Source: Pseudomonadota bacterium (lineage in GTDB: Bacteria; Pseudomonadota; Gammaproteobacteria; Steroidobacterales; Steroidobacteraceae). Taken from it: a stretch of 59,231 nt of DNA. The position numbers and the translations under genes were made by a program. The notes beneath the pieces are model-generated. The model searched no databases, had not been told where the DNA came from, and worked only from the letters and a program-made list of their open reading frames with translations. Position 1 is the stretch's first letter, and each line of letters opens with the position of its first letter. Positions 59,220 through 59,231 of the stretch are shown piece by piece. Location: NCBI GenBank assembly GCA_023417315.1, contig JAEZFW010000018.1, forward strand, positions 1 to 59,231, in the 5' to 3' direction.

Positions 59220-59225
59220 ACTATA
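59220..59225 (-). promoter_or_regulatory. Putative -10 element of the aroK-aroB operon
   Basis: TATAGT on the minus strand (59225-59220), 13 bp before the aroK ATG, giving an expected 5' leader of only a few bases. It is identical to the -10 proposed for the ilvB leader. The -35 region is outside the window. Confidence 0.4.
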
Positions 59226-59231
59226 AACGAA

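Overview
The window reads as a chromosomal segment of a GC-rich (by eye about 60% G+C) gammaproteobacterium. The evidence is an E. coli-like FadD, tesA divergent from ybbA-ybbP, an IlvB with an IvbL-type valine leader peptide, and aroK-aroB close to dgt and hemE. I cannot name the species. An environmental order such as Steroidobacterales, Nevskiales or Xanthomonadales is a guess. No rRNA, tRNA, CRISPR array, phage, integron or insertion sequence was seen.

Layout. 1-9.9 kb: a PAS hybrid histidine kinase overlapping a LysR regulator, divergent from a citrate-synthase-family gene; an attenuator-controlled ilvB followed by csaA where ilvN would be expected; a thioesterase; a degenerate kinase/response-regulator protein; and small genes for an amphi-Trp protein, a monooxygenase-fold protein and a methyltransferase. 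9.9-16.8 kb: a secreted GH67/GH20-like protein, a BamE-like protein, MarC, an AmpG-like MFS carrier, an S41 lipoprotein protease and a small lipoprotein. 16.8-30.9 kb: one leftward eight-gene operon of the MoxR/Bat type (VWA-amidotransferase-fold protein, caspase-like protein lacking its cysteine, TPR-gluzincin, MoxR, DUF58, BatA, DUF4175, DUF4159). 31.2-32.4 kb: an encapsulin nanocompartment with its encapsulated ferritin. 32.7-41.5 kb: a LysR regulator, small membrane and secreted proteins, a second hybrid kinase, a split-barrel flavoprotein, an esterase, DUF3096, and a LytS/LytR pair. 41.5-49.5 kb: an EamA carrier, an archaeal-type ProS, a Ser/Thr kinase, PP2C phosphatase and type VI-type FHA trio, an SRPBCC protein and a membrane protein with an anti-sigma-like N-terminus. 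49.6-59.2 kb: ybbP-ybbA/tesA, fadD, then hemE, dgt, aroB and aroK on the minus strand.

The most unusual signal is a family of short intergenic arrays, nine in 59 kb. Each is built of 7- or 8-bp tandem units, usually arranged as two arms facing each other across a short spacer. The unit differs between loci (about CCAGTNG, GTGACGA, GGGATAG, GCGGTTA, GGGCTCT), yet within a locus the two arms match closely, up to 29 of 30 bases. Four of the two-armed copies share the loop-side closure AGTCAGA...TCTGACT. They sit at gene ends, donate stop codons and C-terminal residues, and in one case abut a start codon. They resemble cyanobacterial STRR heptamers in unit size but have hairpin symmetry. I do not recognise them as a described family in this group.

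A second well-supported regulatory element is the ilvB attenuator, where leader peptide, antiterminator and terminator can all be read from the sequence.
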